The position numbers and the translations under genes were made by a program. Positions 25,892-32,958 of a stretch of 64,000 nucleotides of DNA are shown here, in pieces. The stretch lies in NCBI GenBank assembly GCA_010206225.2, contig VIQU02000003.1, positions 1 to 64,000 of the forward strand, in the 5' to 3' direction. Source of the stretch: Lachnospiraceae bacterium MD308 (GTDB lineage Bacteria; Bacillota; Clostridia; Lachnospirales; Lachnospiraceae). The notes beneath the pieces are model-generated. The model was given only the letters and a program-made list of their open reading frames with translations, had not been told where the DNA came from and did not search any database. The stretch's first letter is position 1. Every line of letters begins with the position of its first letter.

Positions 25892-26908
25892 CTACATATC
25901 CTTTTCATGCTGTTTTGCCGCATATTCTGCAACAACCTTCGTGGACTCTATCAGACTGACACATCCCGCGATTCCCTTTCCGGCAATATCAAACGCTGTT
26001 CCGTGGTCAACCGAGCTTCTGATAAACGGCAAGCCGAAAGTCAAGGTCACAGATTTTTCAAAATCCAGTGTCTTGCATGCGATATGTCCCTGATCGTGGT
26101 ACAGCGAAAGGATCGCGTCGAACTTACCGGATTTACCGATATTGAACACAGAATCTGCCGGGCACGGACCAACTGCGTTGATGCCTCTTGCCTTTGCAGC
26201 CTCAACAGCAGGACCGATATCCGTAAGTTCCTCTGTTCCGAAAAGTCCGTTGTCTCCGTTATGAGGATTCAGTCCGGCTACTGCGATCAGCGGATTCTCA
26301 ATACCGATTTTTCTAAGCTCTTTGTCAATGTTGACCACATTTTCAAGAACCACTTCTTTGGAAGCATAATGGCATGCATCTACAAGAGACATGTGGCGGC
26401 TTACAAAAAACACTCTCAGCTTATGGCAGGAGAACATAGTAAGCGCATAAGGAGAATTGGTCTGATACTGGTAAATCTCCGTATGTCCCGGCTCCTTGAT
26501 TCCTACCAGCTTAATAGCACCTTTGTGAATCGGGGACGTAGACACCGCGTCAATCTTCTTTGCCATACCAAGCTCGATGGACTTCATAATCCAGTCGATT
26601 GCCATCTGTCCCGCAAGCGCCTGCTCCTTGCCCCACTCGATGGAATCCGTATCGTAATCGCCCGTCTCAAGAATATCTACCGTCCCGAATTCGTATTTCG
26701 CCTCCGCCGGATCTGTGATCAGATTGTACTTTAATTCCTTCCCAAGAACCTTCGCCGCTTTCTCCATGATCGCTTTGCTTCCGATTACAAATGGTCTGCA
26801 GCAGCCGTGGATTTCTTCTGACAGCATAGTTCCTACTACAATCTCCGGTCCGATTCCCGCCGGGTCTCCCATTGTAATAGCTGTTACTGGCTTAAATGTG
26901 TTGTTCAT
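25892..26908 (-). CDS. pdxA2: D-threonate/D-erythronate 4-phosphate dehydrogenase, PdxA2 type
   Basis: The 338-residue protein is of the PdxA fold: AITMGDPAGIGPEIV near the start, HTEIYQYQT, LNPHNGDNGLFGTEE and LYHDQGHIACK with metal-binding His/Asp residues. In the DUF1537 pathway, PdxA2 oxidises 4-phospho-threonate or -erythronate, which then loses CO2 to give dihydroxyacetone phosphate. The ATG at 26908 has AAAGGA 8 bases upstream, better than the one at 26917. Its linkage to the kinase and permease makes a vitamin B6 role unlikely. Confidence 0.88.
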   Translation of the reverse strand: MNNTFKPVTAITMGDPAGIGPEIVVGTMLSEEIHGCCRPFVIGSKAIMEKAAKVLGKELKYNLITDPAEAKYEFGTVDILETGDYDTDSIEWGKEQALAGQMAIDWIMKSIELGMAKKIDAVSTSPIHKGAIKLVGIKEPGHTEIYQYQTNSPYALTMFSCHKLRVFFVSRHMSLVDACHYASKEVVLENVVNIDKELRKIGIENPLIAVAGLNPHNGDNGLFGTEELTDIGPAVEAAKARGINAVGPCPADSVFNIGKSGKFDAILSLYHDQGHIACKTLDFEKSVTLTFGLPFIRSSVDHGTAFDIAGKGIAGCVSLIESTKVVAEYAAKQHEKDM

Positions 26909-26941
26909 ACTTCTCATCCTTTCATATTATATTTTGTTTTA

Positions 26942-26997
26942 TTTCGTTTTTCTTTTCTTTATGGTTTTATTTTACTATCGTTTCTTTCGTTTTTCAA
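26942..26997 (-). promoter_or_regulatory. Promoter of the pdxA2 operon with DeoR-type repeats
   Basis: On the minus strand TTGAAA (26992-26997) and TAAAAT (26969-26974) are 17 bases apart. The spacer holds TTTCTTTCGTTT (26981-26992, plus-strand sense), and another TTTCGTTT lies at 26942-26949. A DeoR protein bound here would block RNA polymerase. Confidence 0.65.
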
Positions 26998-27078
26998 TAC
27001 CTTTTTTTATTTTCGTTACATTTCCACATCTGAATATATTTGTTTTTGTGCGATATATACTAAATTTTCCCGCATTTC

Positions 27079-27105
27079 TTTCGTTTGTTTTCGTTTCTTT
27101 CGTTT
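27079..27105. promoter_or_regulatory. Triple TTTCGTTT array
   Basis: Three exact copies of TTTCGTTT start at 27079, 27089 and 27098, spaced 10 and 9 bases, so they sit on one face of the helix. The AgaR/GatR branch of DeoR regulators is known to use TTTC(G/A)TTT-type repeats. The array lies between the two divergent promoters. Confidence 0.65.
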
Positions 27106-27129
27106 TGTTAATTATTTGTCAGATTTGTC

Positions 27130-27158
27130 TTGCGTTTTTCGATGATATAGAGTATACT
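27130..27158 (+). promoter_or_regulatory. Promoter of the triosephosphate isomerase gene
   Basis: TTGCGT (27130-27135) and TATACT (27153-27158) are 17 bases apart, about 38 bases before the start codon and 25 bases downstream of the triple repeat array. Confidence 0.65.
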
Positions 27159-27196
27159 TAAAATAGCATTTACAAACGGAAATCAAGGAGGAAATC

Positions 27197-27988
27197 ATGA
27201 GAAAAAAATTATACTTCGGAAGTAATTTTAAGATGTACAAGAATATTCAGGCTACAGAAGAATACCTGCAGGCGATCACTGCCGCCACAAAAGACATCAA
27301 TCGCGAAGAGATTCAGTTCTTTTTCATCCCGTCCTACACTTCCTTAGAAAGCGCCAGCAAATGCAGTGTCCGAAACAGCTTTATGCTGGGAGCGCAGAAT
27401 ATGTGCTGGGAGGATGAGGGACAGTTTACCGGAGAGATCTCTCCTCTGATGTTAAAGGAACTTGGGCTCGACCTTGTTATGATCGGTCATTCCGAGAGAA
27501 GGCACGGATTCGGCGAATCGGATTACACAGAGAATAAAAAGGTTCGAAAGGCTCTGGATTCCGGCTTTACTACTCTTCTATGTGTAGGCGAGACCGCGCA
27601 GGAGAAGGAATTCAAAATCAGCGCAGAAGTTCTCCGCACTCAGTTGAAGGTCGGTCTTCACGGAGTTGCAAAGGAGCAGATCGAAAAGGTATGGATTGCT
27701 TACGAGCCGGTGTGGTCCATCGGCGTGAACGGCACGCCTGCTCCGGTCGATTACGCGCAGGCAATGCACAAGGTCATCAAAGACTGTCTGGAAGAGATGT
27801 TTGGAAAAGAAGGACGGATGATTCCCGCTCTGTACGGCGGAAGCGTCAATCCGGATAATTCTAACGCACTCATCGTACAGCCGGACATTGACGGATTATT
27901 TACGACAAGAACTGCATTTCAGGTAGAAGCATTTACGAAATTGATCGAAGATGCCATTGCCGCCTGCAAAGAGGCCGGAACGTTTTAA
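27197..27988 (+). CDS. Triosephosphate isomerase-family protein, pathway-linked
   Basis: The 263-residue TIM-barrel enzyme has FGSNFKMYK (the catalytic Lys loop; usual form is NWKMN), IGHSERR with the catalytic His, and AYEPVWSIG with the catalytic Glu. All catalytic residues are kept, but Phe replaces Trp in NWK and the loop-6 region is VWSIGVNG, not the usual VWAIGTG. Either it converts the dihydroxyacetone phosphate made by PdxA2, or it acts on a tetrulose phosphate like the LerI/DerI isomerases. AAGGAGG precedes the ATG. It is transcribed away from the catabolic operon and ends in a strong terminator. Confidence 0.85.
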   Translation: MRKKLYFGSNFKMYKNIQATEEYLQAITAATKDINREEIQFFFIPSYTSLESASKCSVRNSFMLGAQNMCWEDEGQFTGEISPLMLKELGLDLVMIGHSERRHGFGESDYTENKKVRKALDSGFTTLLCVGETAQEKEFKISAEVLRTQLKVGLHGVAKEQIEKVWIAYEPVWSIGVNGTPAPVDYAQAMHKVIKDCLEEMFGKEGRMIPALYGGSVNPDNSNALIVQPDIDGLFTTRTAFQVEAFTKLIEDAIAACKEAGTF

Positions 27989-27992
27989 TATA

Positions 27993-28028
27993 AAAATCAG
28001 GGGATGGCCGCAGCCATCCCCTGATTTT
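27993..28028. terminator. Strong bidirectional terminator
   Basis: A perfect 16 bp stem (AAAATCAGGGGATGGC and its complement) with loop CGCA separates two convergent genes. T-rich tails occur on both strands. Confidence 0.9.
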
Positions 28029-28067
28029 CATTATTTTCCCTGTTTTTAAATGATACTTTATCTGTAT

Positions 28068-28679
28068 TTATTCATATCTGTACGCCTGAATCTGCTGGAA
28101 AATCAAATCGATTTTTCTGTGTGCCATAAGCGACATCTGCAGACGCTCCCTTACATTTTCAGAATAGGAGACGCCGTATTGATCTACAAATTCTTCAAAA
28201 TTGTCATAATAATCTCTCACCAGATTTTCCGGCTCTTTTGGAAACGGAAAATTTTCTCCTGTTCCGGCAACCGGAACAATTGCCTGCCCATCCCAATAAT
28301 CCGTTTTTGTTATCGCACCGCCCTGTACCAGCAGACTGAGAATCCGGCACAAATCACCTTGCTTTGCATTTTCCAGATCATATCTTTCCGATATTCCTTT
28401 CAACAACTCATCTGTATTGTTAAACTCAAAGTCAAGCTCGGCCCACGGGAATAATGTACCTGTTTTTTCTTTTGCATATTCCAAAAACTCTTTCTCCTCC
28501 ACGGGAAAACCGCCCATGCTTTCAGTGATATCATCGCCGTCTTTATAGATACGCACATTTACAATCCCGTCATGGCGGTCCGAGAGATAGTTTGCAAAGG
28601 GAGACTCTGCCCGTCTTTTTGCAATTTCCCTCGGATAATATAAAGCCCCTCTGAGCGTATTAAAGTTAATTCCACTCAT
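28068..28679 (-). CDS. Unknown protein, third of the LytTR-linked trio
   Basis: I do not recognise this 203-residue protein. It begins MSGINFNTLRGALYYPREIA, has no signal peptide or membrane helix, and is acidic and helical. The segment LLKGISERYDLENAKQGDLC then ILSLLVQGGAITKTD resembles LNDLKQKYHSDTMTQKDCVN then LMGELVEAGIMTKEE in the neighbour at 28736-29278, so the two share a module of about 40 residues. GGAGGG precedes the ATG. It is the last gene of the five-gene run begun by the LytTR regulator. Confidence 0.7.
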   Translation of the reverse strand: MSGINFNTLRGALYYPREIAKRRAESPFANYLSDRHDGIVNVRIYKDGDDITESMGGFPVEEKEFLEYAKEKTGTLFPWAELDFEFNNTDELLKGISERYDLENAKQGDLCRILSLLVQGGAITKTDYWDGQAIVPVAGTGENFPFPKEPENLVRDYYDNFEEFVDQYGVSYSENVRERLQMSLMAHRKIDLIFQQIQAYRYE

Positions 28680-28735
28680 CTCTTATCCCTCCATGTGTTA
28701 AAGTCTGTCTCTTTTACAATGGCAGCGGACAGCGA

Positions 28736-29278
28736 TCAACCCCGCAGTTCCTTCAGTATTTCCATATATTTCCTTGTATCAATAAAGCATGATTCATTGT
28801 CAGGATCATCTACATTGGTATTTTGTTTCGCCCAGTCATACCATGCCTCAAAATAATCATATCCCATCTTCTGCGTACCATTGCTTCCGCTTCTTTTTGC
28901 CTCATTCCATCTGGACTGAATAGCTTCAAACTCCGGCGTACACTTCTGAAGAAATCCATTCTTTTTTGTAATGTCTAAAGGGATGCCGCCAGAATACACT
29001 GACCGAGCTTCTTCCTTCGTCATGATTCCTGCCTCCACCAGCTCCCCCATCAGATTTACGCAGTCTTTCTGCGTCATAGTATCCGAATGATACTTTTGCT
29101 TCAGATCATTTAACTCGTCTGCAGAAAGGCTGTCCTTTTTCTCCCCTTCCTTCCAGTTTTCCATCATCTGCATAAAATAGCCAAGTTTTACATCTGTTTT
29201 ACAACCGCCTGACTCCTTGACTTCTTTCTCCAAAAGATATATACTCTGTCCTTGAATTGTCCTTGTTGTTACAACCAC
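28736..29278 (-). CDS. Unknown protein, second of the LytTR-linked trio
   Basis: The 180-residue protein is unrecognised. It starts with a GTG at 29278 behind GAGGAG, and has no signal peptide or membrane segment. The centre carries the helical module shared with the gene downstream (QKYHSDTMTQKDCVNLMGEL then VEAGIMTKEEARSVYSGG). The C-terminal part is rich in Trp and Tyr (MGYDYFEAWYDWAKQNTN). Modules of the form KY-x5-TQ-x8-LV-x-G-x-(I/L)-(T/S)-K recur, from memory, in uncharacterised Clostridial proteins. Confidence 0.7.
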   Translation of the reverse strand: MVVTTRTIQGQSIYLLEKEVKESGGCKTDVKLGYFMQMMENWKEGEKKDSLSADELNDLKQKYHSDTMTQKDCVNLMGELVEAGIMTKEEARSVYSGGIPLDITKKNGFLQKCTPEFEAIQSRWNEAKRSGSNGTQKMGYDYFEAWYDWAKQNTNVDDPDNESCFIDTRKYMEILKELRG

Positions 29279-29334
29279 GATTCTTTCTCCTCCTGTCTCA
29301 GATTTTGTACTCTTTTCTCTCCTGCCTGCCGTTT

Positions 29335-29910
29335 TTATTCCAGTTCTCTGCGTCCCTGATTCTGTTGAAAATAAAACAGAAAACGCTCCGCATCCATACG
29401 TGTCTTTGCCCCCCTTTCCGGCTCTATGGCCATCTGTGCCCCTTCATTCAGAAACTGGATAAAGTCAAGCTTCTCATTGACATCAAATCCCCACATGGCC
29501 TCTCCCACACGCCATTCCCGCATACCCGATGATGCGATCACACTGTCACCCTGCTTTTTCAGATGCGCCTCTAACGCTCTCATCTCTGCCGGAGACGCGT
29601 TGCGGGGATCCACCTCATTGACATAAATCAACCGCTCAAAATTCTCCCCTCTGGAGTCCACCCCCCATGCCTTTATGACAGGGTGATCCACGGTAGAACT
29701 TTCATCATAATCTAAGTGTAACTCCTGTCCATTTTCCGCCCATGTGCTGGATAATATTCCCGGGTGCACTTTTGCCGGTCTGTCGCTTTGGAAATTAGCC
29801 AGCTCCGAAAAAAGACATTGGTCTCTGAGGGGTGTGGACGATTTATTTTTCGCCTTATTTTGTTTCAGATACCTAGACGCTCCCGCTCCGCCAAAAGTTA
29901 TATTATACAT
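29335..29910 (-). CDS. Unknown protein, first of the LytTR-linked trio
   Basis: The 191-residue protein is unrecognised. It begins MYNITFGGAGASRYLKQNKA; the glycine-rich start followed by a basic stretch is unusual. The rest has a strand-rich middle (ELHLDYDESSTVDHPVIKAW, ERLIYVNEVDPRNASPAEMR) and a helical end. There is no signal peptide. The ATG at 29910 has AGGAGG 9 bases upstream and lies 13 bases after the GHKL kinase stop, so it is surely in the same transcript. Confidence 0.7.
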   Translation of the reverse strand: MYNITFGGAGASRYLKQNKAKNKSSTPLRDQCLFSELANFQSDRPAKVHPGILSSTWAENGQELHLDYDESSTVDHPVIKAWGVDSRGENFERLIYVNEVDPRNASPAEMRALEAHLKKQGDSVIASSGMREWRVGEAMWGFDVNEKLDFIQFLNEGAQMAIEPERGAKTRMDAERFLFYFQQNQGRRELE

Positions 29911-29923
29911 CTTCAAATTCCTC

Positions 29924-30658
29924 CTATCCACCGTTATCAAATACGCTGATATTCACCCAAAACTCTTCTCTGTCCGCATGACATTCAAAACAGCCGCCCC
30001 GTTTAGAAATCACGCGCTTCACGCTCTTTACACCGTAACCATGCATACCGGGATTGCTCTTATCTGATACAAACCTCCCATTCATCCGGACCGGACAAGC
30101 TGCAATACTGTTCCGAATCTTAACCGCTGCAATATTCCCTCTCTTTTTCATGAAAACATGTATGTATTTTTCCCGGTCTTCTACTTTTTCACATGCCTCG
30201 ATCGCATTGTCCAGCAGATTTCCGAACACTACGCTTATCTCACTGTCTGTAAATCCCCATACAGGTATAGCCTCTGAATCAATATCAAATAGGATTCCCT
30301 TTGACTCTGCCTTGCTCTTTTTCTGATTCAGTATGAAATCCAAAAAGCCATTTCCCGTCCACGCCTTGCGCGGCACACACAGATACTCATCTTCAATTTC
30401 GTCAAGATATGCTGCAACCCCTTCCAGATCGCCTTCCTTTACATATTCCCGCAAAATGAGAAGATGATGCTTTACATCATGTACCAGATGCCGGTTTAGC
30501 TCCGCACTCTGCCTGAGCAGCCGGTAGTTCTGTTCCGTCATCTGATCATGAAGCGCCAAAAGATCCTTTTCCTTTTTTATCATCCTGTTTTTTACTATAA
30601 GCAGTATAACCGCCGCTGATACTGCAGCCAACGCCGCCGGATACAATGTCTCTACCAT
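29924..30658 (-). CDS. GHKL-domain sensor histidine kinase, one membrane helix
   Basis: The 244-residue protein has a single N-terminal membrane helix (about 5-22), a coiled region with the phospho-acceptor-type HLVHDVKHHLLILREYVKEG, and a GHKL ATPase domain (VVFGNLLDNAIEACEKV, GYGVKSVKRVISKRGG). It is much shorter than AgrC-type kinases and has no multi-helix sensor domain, so the signal may come from a partner protein or from inside the cell. It overlaps the regulator gene by 7 bases. Confidence 0.85.
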   Translation of the reverse strand: MVETLYPAALAAVSAAVILLIVKNRMIKKEKDLLALHDQMTEQNYRLLRQSAELNRHLVHDVKHHLLILREYVKEGDLEGVAAYLDEIEDEYLCVPRKAWTGNGFLDFILNQKKSKAESKGILFDIDSEAIPVWGFTDSEISVVFGNLLDNAIEACEKVEDREKYIHVFMKKRGNIAAVKIRNSIAACPVRMNGRFVSDKSNPGMHGYGVKSVKRVISKRGGCFECHADREEFWVNISVFDNGG

Positions 30659-31371
30659 TCCTCTTCACTCCATAACCTGTGAAGCTTTTCCTTCACTTTG
30701 ACAATACGTGCCTTGCTTATTATAACCGTATCCTGATTGCTCAGATAGAGCGCGTTGTCCTTAAGCCGCATTACATGCCTGAGGTTGACTGCGCAGCCTC
30801 TTTCCACAATCATAAAATCTGGATTGGCAAGTCTTTCCACCGCATTTTCCAGACTCGTTCTTTCCGAACAGCTCTCATGTTCCATAACATACGTGACATA
30901 TTTGGCATTCTTTTCTTTTTTAATCCAAATGATATCATCAAAAAGCACTTTCTTCTTTTGACTTTCCGCTCCGATAAAACAATAATTTTTTCTGTCCCTT
31001 TCTATCATGTCCGTCAGTCTGCAAAGAATCTTTGGCAGCCGTTCCTCTAATTCTGACTTTAAAACGTACTGAAAAGCGTCCATCCTGTAACTCTCTATCG
31101 CATACTGCATATATGCCGTTACAAAGATGATGAACACTCTCGGATTTGCCTCTTTCACCCTTTTAGCCACCTCAAGTCCGCTCATTTCCGGCATATCAAT
31201 ATCCGAGATCAAAATATGACATTTCCTTTTCTCTATTTCTTCCAAAAGCATCTCCGGCCGCCGATATCCAACAACAGATACTCCCTCTCTGCCTGCCGTT
31301 GACTCTCTGACATATCTCTGCAGCAGTCTGAGCGCCGCGCTGTCATTATCTATAATTGAAATGTTAATCAA
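30652..31371 (-). CDS. LytTR-family response regulator
   Basis: The 239-residue protein has a receiver domain (ISIIDNDSAALRLLQ, phospho-acceptor Asp in ILISDIDMPEMSGLEV) and a LytTR DNA-binding domain (DDIIWIKKEKNAKYVTY, FMIVERGCAVNLRHVMRLKD). The receiver has IDND where IDDD/CDDE is usual, so one acidic-pocket Asp is replaced by Asn, which could alter phosphorylation. The start is a TTG at 31371 behind GGAGGAG. LytTR-style direct repeats precede its promoter, suggesting autoregulation. Confidence 0.88.
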   Translation of the reverse strand: MINISIIDNDSAALRLLQRYVRESTAGREGVSVVGYRRPEMLLEEIEKRKCHILISDIDMPEMSGLEVAKRVKEANPRVFIIFVTAYMQYAIESYRMDAFQYVLKSELEERLPKILCRLTDMIERDRKNYCFIGAESQKKKVLFDDIIWIKKEKNAKYVTYVMEHESCSERTSLENAVERLANPDFMIVERGCAVNLRHVMRLKDNALYLSNQDTVIISKARIVKVKEKLHRLWSEEEW

Positions 31372-31409
31372 TCTTTCTCCTCCGACAATAATAATCTGTA
31401 CTTATAAAA

Positions 31410-31437
31410 ATCATACTATCTTTTCTGAAAGAGTCAA
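31410..31437 (-). promoter_or_regulatory. Promoter of the LytTR operon
   Basis: TTGACT (31432-31437) and TATGAT (31410-31415) are 16 bases apart on the minus strand, about 40 bases before the TTG start. It should drive all five genes. Confidence 0.65.
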
Positions 31438-31442
31438 CCATC

Positions 31443-31474
31443 TGACCATCAATTATATTATATTTGACCGTCAA
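31443..31474 (-). promoter_or_regulatory. LytTR-type direct repeat operator
   Basis: On the minus strand TTGACGGTCA and TTGATGGTCA occur with 12 bases between them, a period of 22 (plus-strand positions 31465-31474 and 31443-31452). LytTR regulators such as AgrA bind two 9-10 base direct repeats with about 12 bases between. The pair ends 6 bases upstream of the -35 box, a position for activation. Confidence 0.7.
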
Positions 31475-31509
31475 TCCTTCATCCGCTTCCACGAAGCGCC
31501 GTATCATGC

Positions 31510-31548
31510 AAAATATCCTGCAAGATTCGATTACTTGCAGGATATTTT
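31510..31548 (-). terminator. Terminator after the nuclease gene
   Basis: A perfect 15 bp stem (AAAATATCCTGCAAG and its complement) with a 9-base loop overlaps the nuclease stop codon. It ends the long minus-strand run that starts at the dltA-like gene. Confidence 0.8.
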
Positions 31549-32555
31549 TATGGATTGCACCGCTTGCAGGGTTCATAACCCATAGAAGCCAAATCGTCCC
31601 TGTCCCCGGTATATTCTTCGGTATTTGCTTTTTTCATCTGCTTTACACTGGAACAGGAAGGCACATGGAACTTCTGCGTATTCGTATTCAGAATATATCG
31701 CGTCTCTGCGGCTCCGTCCGCCCTATCCTGCTGACCGGCTGTCACGTTTTCCAACCGGCTTTCTCCCGTAGCATAGTCGATGGAAATACCCGGCTGGACA
31801 TTGTAGCAATAGACATGAAAAAGAATTCCTTCCCCTTTGTCTTCCACAGACATCGCTTCCATCTGCACGCCGCCGGCGACCAGATTATCACCTTCAAAAA
31901 TGGGCGTCACCCGGTAAAGTACATGATTTTTCGTTTCTTTTACATAATCGGCCACCATATTTTCAAAAGGAAGCATCCCTTCTGTATTTAGATACCTGGT
32001 TCCGGTGATAAGATTTTTCTCATTGGCATTCTCGGCGGTGAGCTGATAACCGATAAGATGACAGCGATTGTACAGACTGTTCCCCTCTACCATATCATAC
32101 TCCACGGAGTGCCATCCGGAGGGCTTTACCTTCCCGATCGAACCGCGCTTTTCATCGGGCATCAGATCTGTCCCTACATTCGCATATGCCGCACCGCACC
32201 TGCCAAGCCCGTCCAATTTACTGTAGGTCTCAAAAGAGTTCTGTACAAGTTCCTCATCCGTAAAAAGCGGTATATTATCATTAACCGATATATACGGAAA
32301 ACCGCTGTACGCAGGAATCTCTGATACAGCAAGAGAATCCGCCGCCAGTACGTTTCCGGCCTGTCCGGATAACCGCACTGTCTGGCCGATGTCTGATTCA
32401 GAAGATTGTTCCTCAGCAGACCTTTCTTCAACAGACACCCTCTCACCCGGCGCCAAATCACCCTCTGCGGAAGGCTCTCCGGCACAGCCTGAAATCATCA
32501 GGCCAAACGCCGTCAGACAGATCAGGATAAATCTTTTCCTCTTATCCACGGACAT
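31548..32555 (-). CDS. Secreted DNA/RNA non-specific endonuclease lipoprotein
   Basis: The 335-residue protein has a lipoprotein signal (LMISGC lipobox), a Ser/Glu-rich linker (about 25-70), and a NucA/EndA-type nuclease domain with YNRCHLIGYQLTAENANEKN and LITGTRYLNTEGMLPFEN (the catalytic His follows the usual DRGH/NRCH position). The last 50 residues (YILNTNTQKFHVPSCSSVKQ then GYEPCKRCNP) resemble the metal-binding Ada-like tail found on other surface nucleases. AGGAGG precedes the ATG, which overlaps the upstream gene. It may degrade extracellular DNA for nutrition or competence. Confidence 0.88.
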   Translation of the reverse strand: MSVDKRKRFILICLTAFGLMISGCAGEPSAEGDLAPGERVSVEERSAEEQSSESDIGQTVRLSGQAGNVLAADSLAVSEIPAYSGFPYISVNDNIPLFTDEELVQNSFETYSKLDGLGRCGAAYANVGTDLMPDEKRGSIGKVKPSGWHSVEYDMVEGNSLYNRCHLIGYQLTAENANEKNLITGTRYLNTEGMLPFENMVADYVKETKNHVLYRVTPIFEGDNLVAGGVQMEAMSVEDKGEGILFHVYCYNVQPGISIDYATGESRLENVTAGQQDRADGAAETRYILNTNTQKFHVPSCSSVKQMKKANTEEYTGDRDDLASMGYEPCKRCNP

Positions 32556-32958
32556 ATACCTCCTCTGTGATCTTTTCGTGGGAAGAACCGGTAAACTCTC
32601 TCGTTTCAGCCAGCTTCCATTCCGAGTCCTCTAAATTTATGTCAAACCGGAAGTCAGCCGGATACTTTCGATTCCATCGATACAAAATAATTTTTTCTAT
32701 ATCTTTCGCACAGGGAACAACCGAATCGTTCTCCACAAAGCAGAATTCTCCCCCGCCGGCTTTATCAAGAAAATCCGGATCAACCTGAATCCCGCCGGTA
32801 TCACAATCTGAAAACTGCTGGTATGTGTATTCATTCATCCAAAGCTTTCCCTTACCGGCCAGCGCAAGAATTCTCTCTCGAAGCGCCCGGTCCTTACTCT
32901 GCCGCCGTTTGTTGAACATCATACCCATATTATCATCAACAACCGCTACCACTATCAC
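32542..32958 (-). CDS. Short conserved protein of unknown function
   Basis: The 138-residue protein begins MIVVAVVDDNMGMMFNKRRQ from a GTG at 32958 with GGAGG 7 bases upstream; the frame continues to 32988 without support. The C-terminal half reads ALAGKGKLWMNEYTYQQF and GGGEFCFVENDSVVPCAKDI. I recall close relatives labelled ribonuclease Z in databases, but no HxHxDH metal motif exists here, so that label looks wrong. It overlaps the end of rarA and the start of the nuclease, so the three genes are translationally linked. Confidence 0.65.
   Translation of the reverse strand: MIVVAVVDDNMGMMFNKRRQSKDRALRERILALAGKGKLWMNEYTYQQFSDCDTGGIQVDPDFLDKAGGGEFCFVENDSVVPCAKDIEKIILYRWNRKYPADFRFDINLEDSEWKLAETREFTGSSHEKITEEVYVRG

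Noticed and set aside
25892-26908. Vitamin B6 role (pdxA) for the PdxA-like gene
   Set aside because: The DUF1537 kinase, sugar-acid permease and DeoR neighbours fit PdxA2 of tetronate breakdown instead.
26942-27105. CRISPR array suggested by the repeated TTTCGTTT
   Set aside because: Repeats are only 8 bases with 1-2 base gaps and no spacers; regulator sites explain them.
32542-32958. Ribonuclease Z activity for the small protein
   Set aside because: The HxHxDH metal-binding motif of the metallo-beta-lactamase fold is absent, and the protein is far too short.
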